A stretch of 64,000 nucleotides of DNA from Defluviitaleaceae bacterium (GTDB lineage Bacteria; Bacillota; Clostridia; Lachnospirales; WQUN01). This document shows positions 16,651 to 24,733 of this stretch, in pieces. The translations under genes were made by a program, and so were the position numbers. The notes under the pieces were generated by a model that saw only the letters and a list, made by a program, of their open reading frames with translations, ran no database searches and was not told the origin of the DNA. The stretch's first letter is position 1. Each line of letters starts with the position of its first letter. The stretch lies in contig WRAH01000004.1 of assembly GCA_009780315.1 (NCBI GenBank), positions 1 to 64,000 of the forward strand, written 5' to 3'.

Positions 16651-17925
16651 TTACTCACCCATGGCGGTAATCGTAAGTGGTTGTCCTTGTTGGATATTAT
16701 TGATATTTGTGATACCGTTGACAGAAGCAATATGTTGTGTTGCTTCTATAACATCTTCATTTGGAAAGAATCGTCTGGCGAGAATATTCAAGTTTTCACC
16801 CGAAGCAATGGTGTGTGTGAAAGGCATTGTAGGCCCTGCTGGGGCTTGTGTACCTCCAGTGCTGGCAGTGCCTTCTTCATTTACCGTTTGTCCATCTTCA
16901 CTTGGAATATTTCCTTGAGCGTGTATGGCATCCAGTTGGTCACGAAGATTGCCTGATTCAGCTTCTAATGTCCTAATTCTGCTCTCTGCAATTGCAAGGT
17001 CTGAACTTGCAGTGGCTAACTGTGATTGATAGTCTTCAACTTGGTCACGATATGATGTTAAGCCAATCACTTGCACAATAAGGAAAATCATCACTGCAAG
17101 CACAGCAACACCCACAAATGCCGCTACCCAGCGAAGGGGACTGACTGTTTCCATATCTCTGCTTTCAACCCTCATACGGTCTTTTCGCACGTCACGGGCT
17201 TGCCCTGACCTTATGGGGCGATTGGGATTTCGTGGTGAAGATACAAGTTCACCAGGATTATATTTTCTGCGAAACCCGTCTAAATCCTCTTCTGTAGGCG
17301 CACTGTCATGTTCTTCACGGCGCGCACGGCGAGATTCTTGCCCTTGATGTGCTTCTTGCATAGGGCGTTCTGACGCAACATTGACACGCACAGCAGGCTT
17401 TGGGTCGGGGTTGGTTATTCTGCTTCGGCGGTCACGTTCGCGTTCTCTACTGCTACGCCCCTCACGCAAACCTAACTCAAAAGCGTCTTCACCGCCCATA
17501 ATCAGACGCGCAGTTTCTGTGTCGCGCCGCCCACGAGGACGCTCTAAATGAGCCTCTCTTTCCCGTGGTGGTTCTTCACTCCAGGTCATAGGCTCTTCTG
17601 GTTCGCGTTCGCGTCTTGGTCTTGATTTAGGCACACGCTCATCTTTAACGAGACGGCCTTGGAATCCAGCTTCATTCACAGTCCAATCATGGACTTCTGG
17701 TTGTGGATTGGGTCGCTCTGCTTTACGCTCAATAGGCTTGGATGGCACTTGGTCATATCCAGTAACAAATGCACGTGCTACTGGTGGTTCTTCAAAGTCG
17801 TCACCATCATCAAATAATCTGCCTACAGCGGCACGGGACATTTCTTCATTGTAGGCGTTGTCATATCCCTCTTCTTCCAGCATTTCTTCATCAGTATCAA
17901 TATCTGGTGGTAGTAATTTGCTCAA
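16651..17925 (-). CDS. Membrane-anchored LysM protein with long charged cytoplasmic region
   Basis: The protein has 424 residues. Residues 1-265 are highly charged and low in complexity (many Arg, Glu and Pro runs). One membrane segment follows (WVAAFVGVAVLAVMIFLIVQVIG, about 267-290). A predicted coiled coil covers about 295-335 (SQLATASSDLAIAESRIRTLE), then a linker, and a C-terminal LysM domain is at about 370-420 (HTIASGENLNILARRFFPNED). LysM binds peptidoglycan N-acetylglucosamine, so the C-terminus should face the wall. The start is a TTG at 17925 preceded by GAGGGAGAG. The gene is monocistronic behind a near-perfect promoter. The cytoplasmic half could be a scaffold; its role is unknown. 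Confidence 0.8.
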   Translation of the reverse strand: MSKLLPPDIDTDEEMLEEEGYDNAYNEEMSRAAVGRLFDDGDDFEEPPVARAFVTGYDQVPSKPIERKAERPNPQPEVHDWTVNEAGFQGRLVKDERVPKSRPRREREPEEPMTWSEEPPREREAHLERPRGRRDTETARLIMGGEDAFELGLREGRSSRERERDRRSRITNPDPKPAVRVNVASERPMQEAHQGQESRRARREEHDSAPTEEDLDGFRRKYNPGELVSSPRNPNRPIRSGQARDVRKDRMRVESRDMETVSPLRWVAAFVGVAVLAVMIFLIVQVIGLTSYRDQVEDYQSQLATASSDLAIAESRIRTLEAESGNLRDQLDAIHAQGNIPSEDGQTVNEEGTASTGGTQAPAGPTMPFTHTIASGENLNILARRFFPNEDVIEATQHIASVNGITNINNIQQGQPLTITAMGE

Positions 17926-17960
17926 AGTTACACTCTCCCTCTAAATTAGAAGTTAGCTTA

Positions 17961-17989
17961 ATTGTAGTAGTTTTCTTAGAAAGTGTCAA
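17961..17989 (-). promoter_or_regulatory. Strong promoter of the LysM protein gene
   Basis: On the minus strand a perfect TTGACA (17984-17989), 17 bases, then TACAAT (17961-17966), 36 bases before the start codon. Confidence 0.75.
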
Positions 17990-18101
17990 CAAACAAGACG
18001 CTTCGCCATAAATTTCCATGAGTTTGTAGTAATATCTTTCTTTTTTCTCATCATTGGTGTACTATGATATGTAAGTAGAAAAAACTAAGGGAGATGAATT
18101 T

Positions 18102-18308
18102 ATGAAAAAGGAAGTATTGAACGTAAGCGGCATGAGTTGCGGACATTGTGAGAAAGCCGTAATCATGGCATTAGAAGATATAGGCGTTGCAGAAGTAATT
18201 GCTTCATCAACAGAGCAAAAGGTAGAAATTACTTTCGACCCAGCTAAACTTACACTAGAGACAATCGAAAAAGAAATTGCCGAAGCGGGATATATAGTAA
18301 TAAAATAA
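18102..18308 (+). CDS. CopZ-like heavy-metal-associated domain protein
   Basis: A 68-residue single HMA ferredoxin-like fold. The metal site GMSCGHC lies at residues 10-16, and the C-terminal half has the usual ITFDPAKLTLETIEKEIAEAGY pattern in broken form. CopZ proteins carry copper(I) to P-type ATPases and repressors; mercury-binding relatives look alike. No copper ATPase or CsoR gene is beside it, so its partner is elsewhere. AGGGAGATG precedes the ATG. Confidence 0.88.
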   Translation: MKKEVLNVSGMSCGHCEKAVIMALEDIGVAEVIASSTEQKVEITFDPAKLTLETIEKEIAEAGYIVIK

Positions 18309-18316
18309 TTTACTTG

Positions 18317-18345
18317 TTGCTTTGGGTTGAAACATGTAATATAAT
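18317..18345 (+). promoter_or_regulatory. Promoter of the hemerythrin gene
   Basis: TTGCTT (18317-18322), 17 bases, perfect TATAAT (18340-18345). It starts right after the copZ-like stop, so the two genes are separately promoted. Confidence 0.6.
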
Positions 18346-18398
18346 TGTAAATAAGGGGACTATTCTATTTAGTATACATTGAGGGAGATACAACGCAT

Positions 18399-18803
18399 AT
18401 GATGTGGGCAGAGGCTTATGAAACGGGCAATGCGCTTGTGGATAATGACCATAAAGAAATTTTCGGACTAGTGGCTAAAGTATTGAATGATGCTTTTGAA
18501 AGCAGAAAGGAAAAAATTGACCAATCAATACAGTTTCTTGTCTCATATACATTGCAACATTTTGTTAATGAAGAAAAATTGATGGAAGAATCGGGTTATT
18601 TTGAAAGGAAAGCACATAAAGAAGAACATAGCGGTTTTGTAAAACGCGTAGGTGCGCTTCAAGAAAGCATTTTGGAGAAGGGCAATTCAATTGATGTAAG
18701 TATTGAAATTAACAAAACAATTGTTGATTGGCTGGTTGACCATGTTCTAGGTAGCGATAAGAAATTTGCAGACCATTATAAGGCTTGGAAGCGTAACAAA
18801 TAA
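18399..18803 (+). CDS. Bacteriohemerythrin
   Basis: The protein has 134 residues, the usual length. Di-iron ligands are seen in order: VDNDHKEIF (His, Glu), LQHFVNEEKLM (His, Glu), HKEEH (two His) and DWLVDHVLGSDKKF (His, Asp). Single-domain hemerythrins bind oxygen reversibly; in anaerobes they are thought to deliver or scavenge oxygen. GAGGGAGAT lies upstream; either of two adjacent ATGs may start it. A strong terminator follows. Confidence 0.92.
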   Translation: MMWAEAYETGNALVDNDHKEIFGLVAKVLNDAFESRKEKIDQSIQFLVSYTLQHFVNEEKLMEESGYFERKAHKEEHSGFVKRVGALQESILEKGNSIDVSIEINKTIVDWLVDHVLGSDKKFADHYKAWKRNK

Positions 18804-18822
18804 GTTTTTTAAGGTTTTGCGA

Positions 18823-18852
18823 GCCGCGCGGAATAAACTGCGCGGCTTTTTT
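18823..18852 (+). terminator. Rho-independent terminator after hemerythrin
   Basis: GCCGCGC and GCGCGGC form a stable GC stem followed by T6. Confidence 0.9.
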
Positions 18853-18889
18853 GTAGACTAGGAAGCATAGGGGGTGGAAAAGAACTGAT

Positions 18890-20095
18890 ATGAAGCATAG
18901 TCGTAGTGTTCTTGTAAATGAATTAAAAGAAGATATGGAACTTGCCGATGCAATTTATGTAAATACAGGTAGCGGGCCGCCTATGTTAGTTGCACGAAAA
19001 GGCAGCTTTGTTAATGCTAGGTTGATAAATATTTTAACAAAGCATCAGTTTAAATCGGTCAAAATTGCGACTAGCTCCCCAGCGTCGCCACATCAAGAAA
19101 CCTCTGTTCCAAAGTCACCGCTTAAACCCATGTTGATACCTAAGCCTGAGCTTAGTCCTCAACCAGTACAAAAAGCTGACATTCGTGAAATTCTTGATAT
19201 TCCCGCGCCCCAACCAACTTTAAGCCCTAACTTGCGTGAAGAGACTATAAGCAGTATTAGTGAACTGTTTTCAGTGATGTCAAGTTCAGATGAAAATGTT
19301 AACATGACAACAGCTTATCAGGTTGTTAGAGGATTTGAAAATTCACTCAATCAAGTTTTGACGGCTGTAACTCAAGACTCTGCCGGGCTTATCCAAATCC
19401 ATGATTTAAAAAGTTATGATGAATATACGTACCACCATTCCCTTAGTGTATCATTGCTTGCGATTGCAACAGGGCAGGTTTTGGGTCTTGATGATAAGAC
19501 TTTAAAAAACCTTGGAAGATGTGCTATGTTGCATGACATTGGTAAACAAACCATTCCATTATCAATAACACAGAAGACTGGCAGGCTGACAGACGCAGAG
19601 GTTGCGATAATGAAGTTGCACCCTACAAACGGTGCAAAAGTATTGAAGCGGAAGTCTATGGGAAATAAAGAGCTATGGGGCGGGGTTATGTGTCATCATG
19701 AAAAGTATGACGGCACAGGGTATCCTATGGGATTGGCAGGGGATAAAATTCCCCTTTTTAGCCGAATCATTGCAGTTGCAGATGTTTATGATGCGGTAAC
19801 ATCATATCGCTCTTATCGTAGCCCTATGTCGCCTAGTGCGGCTTATTATTTGATTCGCAATGAGGTTGGTACGGCTTTTGATTATGATATTTTAAAAGCT
19901 TTTTCAAAAAGATTAGTATTATATCCAACAGGTACATTTGTTCAGCTTTCTGATTCAAGGATAGGGGTTGTTGTTGAAAATGAAAATGCAATGAGACCTG
20001 TTGTAAAGATTTTGAATACGAATGATTTGATTGATTTGTCAAATAAAAAAAATGTAGATTTATCTATATTGCGAGTGATTGAGTCTAAGCAATGA
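18890..20095 (+). CDS. HD-GYP domain protein, probable cyclic-di-GMP phosphodiesterase
   Basis: The protein has 401 residues. An N-terminal region of about 60 residues resembles the DUF3391-type domain often found before HD-GYP. A proline-rich linker follows (about 65-110). The HD-GYP domain covers about 175-340, with YHHSLSVS, MLHDIGKQT, HPTNGAKVL, CHHEKYDGTGYPMGL and AVADVYDAVTSYR. The HD pair and the GYP motif are intact, so c-di-GMP hydrolysis is likely. The last about 60 residues are a PilZ-unlike tail seen in many such proteins. No sensor domain is apparent. It has no partner gene in an operon. Confidence 0.88.
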   Translation: MKHSRSVLVNELKEDMELADAIYVNTGSGPPMLVARKGSFVNARLINILTKHQFKSVKIATSSPASPHQETSVPKSPLKPMLIPKPELSPQPVQKADIREILDIPAPQPTLSPNLREETISSISELFSVMSSSDENVNMTTAYQVVRGFENSLNQVLTAVTQDSAGLIQIHDLKSYDEYTYHHSLSVSLLAIATGQVLGLDDKTLKNLGRCAMLHDIGKQTIPLSITQKTGRLTDAEVAIMKLHPTNGAKVLKRKSMGNKELWGGVMCHHEKYDGTGYPMGLAGDKIPLFSRIIAVADVYDAVTSYRSYRSPMSPSAAYYLIRNEVGTAFDYDILKAFSKRLVLYPTGTFVQLSDSRIGVVVENENAMRPVVKILNTNDLIDLSNKKNVDLSILRVIESKQ

Positions 20096-20105
20096 GGTAG
20101 CCACG

Positions 20106-20528
20106 TTAGCTTCCGTAATCTTCTAAGATACGGATTAGGGCTTCTTCAGTATAGATGTTAATGCCTTGCTCTAATCGAACTTGCTCGATTAGGGGCAGGG
20201 CATTTATTTTTGTTGTTGTGACTTCTTTTAATATGCCTTTGCCCTCTGGAGCTGAGTGGTATACTGCGATATATCCGTCATAAATAGATACTACAAATAA
20301 ATGGGAAGGGATTGGTAGTGGTTCTGGGGTAGGGTTTATTGTGCTGTAGGCTTGCATTAGCTCTGGCTCAGAATCAATAGGTATATACTTTGGGAATACT
20401 TCATATTTAACTGCTGATGTTGATTCACTGGCAGAGATTGTTGCTGGCCCGAAGAAGAAGTAGCCCAGTCCTATTCCCGTCAGCGCGGATATTGTACAAA
20501 TGGTAATGAGTACATATTTTTTTTTCAT
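20106..20528 (-). CDS. BofC-like membrane-anchored protein
   Basis: The protein has 140 residues. A single N-terminal membrane anchor (VLITICTISALTGIGLGYFFF) precedes an extracytoplasmic tail. The C-terminal half (FVVSIYDGYIAVYH, INIYTEEALIRILEDYGS) resembles the C-terminal region of BofC, the forespore intermembrane protein that controls pro-sigma-K processing in Bacillus. The similarity is short and judged by eye. Its SD, AAGGGAG, lies inside the intercistronic hairpin at 20535-20572. It is the last gene after nadD-yqeK and rsfS, and it ends 10 bases from the convergent HD-GYP gene. Confidence 0.6.
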   Translation of the reverse strand: MKKKYVLITICTISALTGIGLGYFFFGPATISASESTSAVKYEVFPKYIPIDSEPELMQAYSTINPTPEPLPIPSHLFVVSIYDGYIAVYHSAPEGKGILKEVTTTKINALPLIEQVRLEQGINIYTEEALIRILEDYGS

Positions 20529-20534
20529 ATAATA

Positions 20535-20572
20535 AAACTCCCTTCATAGTGTTTAGTCTATAAAGGGAGTTT
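20535..20572 (-). terminator. Intercistronic hairpin after rsfS that also covers the next gene's ribosome site
   Basis: On the minus strand AAACTCCCTT pairs with AAGGGAGTTT, followed by TTATTAT. It could terminate part of the nadD-rsfS transcripts. Because AAGGGAG is also the SD of the BofC-like gene, the folded form would mask that site. Confidence 0.6.
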
Positions 20573-20597
20573 TGCCATTATTATTGGTAATTTATAC

Positions 20598-20939
20598 CTA
20601 GGGTGTTAATATTCTTGCATCGCCCCAAATACGCTCTAAATTATAGTACTCCCGCGATTCTTTGTCGAACAGATGTACTATAATTGTACCGAAGTCTAGC
20701 AATACCCAGTTTCCAGAGCGGATACCTTCAGTGTGGTTAAGTAAAAATCCGTGGGCTTTTAGGGTTTCTTCAGCGGCTTCCGTGAGTGCTGCAAGCTGAG
20801 GTGTGCTACCGCCTGTGGCAATTACGAAGTAGTCTGCAATGGGAGAAAGTTCGCTTAAATCCATGAGCAGGATGTCTTTAGCAAACTTTGTGTCCAATGC
20901 TTGATGTAATGCTAGTACTGCTGTTTTTTCGTCATTCAT
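20598..20939 (-). CDS. rsfS: Ribosomal silencing factor RsfS
   Basis: The protein has 113 residues. The family core is visible: DILLMDLSELSPIADYFVIATG, HTEGIRSGNWVLLDFGTIIVHLF and the C-terminal REYYNLERIWGDA. RsfS binds uL14 on the 50S subunit and blocks subunit joining in stationary phase. The ATG overlaps the nadD-yqeK stop (TAATG), matching the conserved gene pairing. Confidence 0.95.
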   Translation of the reverse strand: MNDEKTAVLALHQALDTKFAKDILLMDLSELSPIADYFVIATGGSTPQLAALTEAAEETLKAHGFLLNHTEGIRSGNWVLLDFGTIIVHLFDKESREYYNLERIWGDARILTP

Positions 20940-22123
20940 TAAATGTCCTCTTTCTGTTTAAGTTCCTTTAGCATTTCGCGGCTTTGAGGGTGGACTTTGT
21001 CGCCGCGGTCATTTATTTCTTGATTTGTGAATTTTGTTCCTATGATGATTGCTTTATTGATGTCAGTATATGCTAGGTTACGCATTTCGGCTAGAGGGGG
21101 GTATTCATCACGATGGGGCTCAATGTAGTCTGCCAGCATGATGATTTTATCAAGCATTGTCATACCTTTATTCCCCATGGAATGATAACGGATGGCTTGC
21201 AAAATGTCAGGGTCGGTGACTTGAAAATGACGGCGGGCGGATTCTGCACCAAGTAACCCATGGGTTAAGTCGATATGGCTTTCTAATATATCGTCTAGGG
21301 GAATGCCCCAATGTTTGCACAGAATTTTTTTCTTGTCTGTGGCAAATTCCTTTGCACAGTCATGAAGTAAAGCAGCCCACTTGGCTTTATTCACATCTAC
21401 ATGATAAATTTCTGCAAGGCGTATTGCTTCCTCTACTGTACCCATTGTGTGGTGATAACGGCGGGGGGACAGACGTTCTTGTAAGCGGGATTTTGCCCAT
21501 TCATAATTATTGGGGGCGTTGTAGAGGTTATGGGTTCTTGCATATGTTTCTGCTGTGTGAGGCATTAGACTGCTTACAGGCTTGTCCGCTTTAAATCGCT
21601 CACGGATATCTGTGCTGGATATTTCCAATTGTAAGCCTTCCAGCATATGCACTGTCGCACCGTGGGTTTCGTGGGTTATTTTATAGCCGGGACGGGATAC
21701 AACCACAAATTCACATAGGGTCAAAAGCTCTTCCACTTTATGCCACGAAAACATATCCTCGAACATATCTGCCCCGATTACAAAAAAAATTTTGCTTCCC
21801 AATGGGCAAATTTCCTTTAAACGCTTTAAGGTGTCAATCGTGTAGCTGTAGCCTGAACGGTCAATTTCCATGCGGGATACTTCAAAGCTTGGCGTTTCGC
21901 AAATGGCGGCTAGTGTCATTTTATACCGATGCTCGCCTTCTGTGATAGGTTGGTTTGGTTTATGCGGTGGGTTGCCGCTTGGTATAAACAGCACCCTACG
22001 TGGCTTAAACTGATGCATGACTGCTTCTGCAACTGCCATATGTCCCATGTGAATTGGGTCGAAAGTTCCACCCATGACAGCTAGGCGGTCGCAATGTTCT
22101 AGGAAATCATGTGGGCTGCCCAT
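20939..22123 (-). CDS. nadD: Nicotinate-nucleotide adenylyltransferase fused to YqeK HD hydrolase
   Basis: The protein has 394 residues. Residues 16-205 are NadD: GGTFDPIHMGHMAVAEA, FIPSGNPPHK, FVIGADMF and EISSTDIRERF. It adenylates nicotinate mononucleotide in NAD synthesis. Residues 207-390 are YqeK, an HD-domain diadenosine tetraphosphatase: YHHTMGTVEEAIRLA, LLHDCAKE, HGLLGAESARR and ADYIEPHRD. These two are separate neighbours in Bacillus; the fusion occurs in various Clostridia. GAAGGGGAT lies before the ATG. A promoter candidate sits 35 bases upstream. Confidence 0.94.
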   Translation of the reverse strand: MGSPHDFLEHCDRLAVMGGTFDPIHMGHMAVAEAVMHQFKPRRVLFIPSGNPPHKPNQPITEGEHRYKMTLAAICETPSFEVSRMEIDRSGYSYTIDTLKRLKEICPLGSKIFFVIGADMFEDMFSWHKVEELLTLCEFVVVSRPGYKITHETHGATVHMLEGLQLEISSTDIRERFKADKPVSSLMPHTAETYARTHNLYNAPNNYEWAKSRLQERLSPRRYHHTMGTVEEAIRLAEIYHVDVNKAKWAALLHDCAKEFATDKKKILCKHWGIPLDDILESHIDLTHGLLGAESARRHFQVTDPDILQAIRYHSMGNKGMTMLDKIIMLADYIEPHRDEYPPLAEMRNLAYTDINKAIIIGTKFTNQEINDRGDKVHPQSREMLKELKQKEDI

Positions 22124-22157
22124 TTTTTAAATCCCCTTCGTATTTTACATTTTTCTT

Positions 22158-22187
22158 ATCATACCACATTATTTAAAAATGTCACAA
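22158..22187 (-). promoter_or_regulatory. Promoter candidate of nadD-yqeK-rsfS
   Basis: On the minus strand TTGTGA (22182-22187), 18 bases, TATGAT (22158-22163). Confidence 0.5.
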
Positions 22188-22210
22188 TAGACCTTTCATT
22201 TTTAAATTAG

Positions 22211-22238
22211 CACATAAAAATGAGTTGTACATATATTA
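22211..22238 (+). promoter_or_regulatory. Possible sigma-K-type sporulation promoter
   Basis: CACA (22211-22214) and, 15 bases later, CATATATTA (22230-22238) resemble the AC/CATAnnnTA pattern of late mother-cell promoters, though the spacing is one base short. It fits the coat-like gene downstream. Visual match only. Confidence 0.3.
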
Positions 22239-22283
22239 TTAGCAGAATTGAATTGATTTGGGATTAAAAGTAGGAGGTTGTCA

Positions 22284-23102
22284 ATGAGCGCGTTTGAAAT
22301 GCAAGACACGATTGCCACAGAAGCGCAATCCATAGGATGCACAGACCACGACCGCAGAAGAGTAAAGGATGAATGCATTGTAGCATATAAAGTCTACGAT
22401 AGCTGCCGCCGTCAAAATTGCTTAACAGTACGGGAACTTGGCCCAGCACTGTGTGTAGAAGCCCCACATGTAGACTACCCACCGATGAAACCCGGAAAGC
22501 CATGTATACCACCAGTTCCACCACCATGCCCATTAGAGTGCAGTGAACATTTGGTTATTCCGCCACCTTGCGCGGTGTCAGTGACAATGGACAAAGTGGA
22601 AATAAAGAAAATTCAAGTTGTTGATAAGCAACCAAGTCCCTTCCGTACAGGATACTGGGATGTAGTGGTAAAGTATGTATTTGAATATCGTCTCACATTT
22701 CGTGATGCTGGCGGCTGCATACTTGAATGTGTTTCAGCGATGAACGTGTTTAATATGAAGGCGACTTTGTTTGGTTCAGTTGGCGGTGATTTGGTTATTG
22801 GCACTGACTTATACAGTGAATCCGATGGTTCAACCTTTGACGCAGCACCTTTCATTTGGGTAGAAGCCAAAAGCTTAGGGCTTGATGCCAGAATAGACCG
22901 CTGCCATGGACACAATGAAGTTCACGTGACAATTGGCTTGTTTTGTATTCTAAAACTCATTCGCATGGTTCACTTGAATGTTCAGTCAAAAGGCTTCTGC
23001 ATTCCTGATGAATGCGAAGACCAAGGCGATATAAACCCTTGTGAGTATTTTGCAGAATTAGAATTTCCAATGGATATCTTCGCCCCGCCTGAACGCGGAT
23101 AA
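22284..23102 (+). CDS. Cys-rich protein, probable spore coat or exosporium component
   Basis: The protein has 272 residues with no signal peptide. The N-terminal quarter has clustered cysteines (SIGCTDHDRRRVKDECIVAY, DSCRRQNC), followed by a Pro/Cys stretch (KPCIPPVPPPCPLEC). The rest is a beta-rich region (WDVVVKYVFEYRLTF, FNMKATLFGSVGGDLVIGTD). I do not recognise a named family. Cysteine content, lack of export signal, solitary transcription unit and a possible sigma-K-like promoter suggest a mother-cell spore-layer protein; this is inference. AGGAGG lies 7 bases before the ATG. Confidence 0.65.
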   Translation: MSAFEMQDTIATEAQSIGCTDHDRRRVKDECIVAYKVYDSCRRQNCLTVRELGPALCVEAPHVDYPPMKPGKPCIPPVPPPCPLECSEHLVIPPPCAVSVTMDKVEIKKIQVVDKQPSPFRTGYWDVVVKYVFEYRLTFRDAGGCILECVSAMNVFNMKATLFGSVGGDLVIGTDLYSESDGSTFDAAPFIWVEAKSLGLDARIDRCHGHNEVHVTIGLFCILKLIRMVHLNVQSKGFCIPDECEDQGDINPCEYFAELEFPMDIFAPPERG

Positions 23103-23106
23103 TCAG

Positions 23107-23152
23107 AAAAAACCAGTCATCGTGCATTTCAAATGCCGATGGCTGGTTTTTT
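23107..23152 (+). terminator. Rho-independent terminator after the coat-like gene
   Basis: AACCAGTCATCG pairs with CGATGGCTGGTT with one mismatch, followed by T6. It may also serve the convergent SLH gene. Confidence 0.85.
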
Positions 23153-23153
23153 G

Positions 23154-24716
23154 TTAAACTACAGTATTTACAATATGGTCAGCATAATCTCGGACAATAC
23201 CTTCACGCAAGTAGTCAATAAGATGATTGAGCAGTGTTGCAGCTTCTGCATTGGATATTGCACGGTTTGGATGGAGGTTTCCGTTTATATCAGGTGAAAT
23301 AAGCCCTAGGGTGTTGGCTACGCTTATGTCGCGCATTGCCCAACTGGCAATATCGTTACTGTCAACGAAGGGTGTAACAACAGTAGGATTTAATCCGATA
23401 TTTGTAAGCCCAAGTGCGCGTATTATTGTTGTAATGGCTTCTTGGCGAGAGATGAGATAATCAAAGTGGAATGAACCCCCTTCGCGTCCCTCTGCAACAC
23501 CTGCATCAACAATGGCTTGAATATATCTAAACTCAGGCCTGTCAGAATTGACATCATTAAATAGAACGACAGGTTCAATGGCTGTGCGTCCACGAGGCTG
23601 TGTGACCTCTTGCACAGGCAATTTAATAGCTCTTGCAAGTGCAGTCATGAATTGCCCTCGGGTGATGCCTTGTTCGGGAATAAAGAATTGCGGCTCACCT
23701 GTTAAAATTTCCATTGCAAAAAGCCTGTGAATGTCATCCTCAGCAGGATGTCCGCGCATGAAAGATAAATCAGGTGCAAAAAGCTGCTCAAAGACATTAA
23801 ATGTTTCTAGGCTGTGTGAGCCGAATAAGGGTTCATCCCACATAAATTGTGGACGAATAAAAATATCATAGCGAAGTCCTGCAAAGCTTTGGTGAAGCTC
23901 CATAAAGTTGCCTTCAAAACTAATGGCAAAGGGTTCATTGCTTTCAAACTGCAAAACTTTATTAACCGTTACACTTGGACGGATTTGATAAGTTAAAGCC
24001 CAGTTGTCATTCGTGATGGCAAAGTCCATACGATGAGTTTCTGTGGCAGACCATGCAGAAGTGAATCCATTGATTGTACCAACTTGCTCTACAATCGTCG
24101 TGCCATTCGCACTGCCGGTAAAGAACATTCGTGCAGAAACATTGCCGCGATAATAACTTACACCTGGTGTTTGGTCTTCTATAATGGCTGTAACAAAACT
24201 TGAGCGGGCATGGTCAAGGGTAAAAGTGTCTCCGGCAGCGGTTGAAATTGTTTCGCGCCAAGTTGCAGGGTTCACTTCATAGGTTTTAAGAATTTGCGAA
24301 CCTACACGACGGTAAGACACTGTAAAAATCATTGTACGGTTTATGCTTGTTTCACTTGCATCTGCACCTGCATGTGGGCGGACGCGATGTTCTATTGTAA
24401 AAGTTCCTGCTTGAGAATTAGGGTCTGGCGCACCTGCGCGGATTTCCAAAATTCCTTCAAAAAGCTCTGGTCTACCGCTTAGAAATATAACCTCACGATA
24501 TTCTAAAGTGATGGCATTGCGGTTATTGGGTCTTCTGGCACCTTGTTCCATGATGATAGTCTCTGTTGTGCCAGGAAGGCGGCGGCCTTCACTGATTCCT
24601 CCTGAAAAGCCCATATATCTTCCTGTGCGTGCATTTGATTGGGCATTTGCTTCCATGGGGGTGGCAAATATCGCCATCACCCCAAGAAGCAATGCAATCA
24701 ATAGAAATTTTTTCAT
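23154..24716 (-). CDS. Secreted S-layer-homology (SLH) domain protein
   Basis: The protein has 520 residues. The signal peptide is MKKFLLIALLLGVMAIFATP, cut near ANAQ. Residues 30-320 are a beta-rich region without a known motif. Three SLH repeats occupy the C-terminus: about 335-390 (IHRLFAMEILTGEPQFFIPE, ITRGQFMTALARAI), 400-455 (FRYIQAIVDAGVAEGREGG, ISRQEAITTIIRALG) and 462-510 (MRDISVANTLGLI, ISNAEAATLLNHLI). SLH domains bind pyruvylated wall polymers, so the protein should coat the cell. It lies 18 bases after the 1013-residue SLH gene and likely shares its transcript. Confidence 0.88.
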   Translation of the reverse strand: MKKFLLIALLLGVMAIFATPMEANAQSNARTGRYMGFSGGISEGRRLPGTTETIIMEQGARRPNNRNAITLEYREVIFLSGRPELFEGILEIRAGAPDPNSQAGTFTIEHRVRPHAGADASETSINRTMIFTVSYRRVGSQILKTYEVNPATWRETISTAAGDTFTLDHARSSFVTAIIEDQTPGVSYYRGNVSARMFFTGSANGTTIVEQVGTINGFTSAWSATETHRMDFAITNDNWALTYQIRPSVTVNKVLQFESNEPFAISFEGNFMELHQSFAGLRYDIFIRPQFMWDEPLFGSHSLETFNVFEQLFAPDLSFMRGHPAEDDIHRLFAMEILTGEPQFFIPEQGITRGQFMTALARAIKLPVQEVTQPRGRTAIEPVVLFNDVNSDRPEFRYIQAIVDAGVAEGREGGSFHFDYLISRQEAITTIIRALGLTNIGLNPTVVTPFVDSNDIASWAMRDISVANTLGLISPDINGNLHPNRAISNAEAATLLNHLIDYLREGIVRDYADHIVNTVV

Positions 24717-24733
24717 CTTATAAAATCCCCCTT

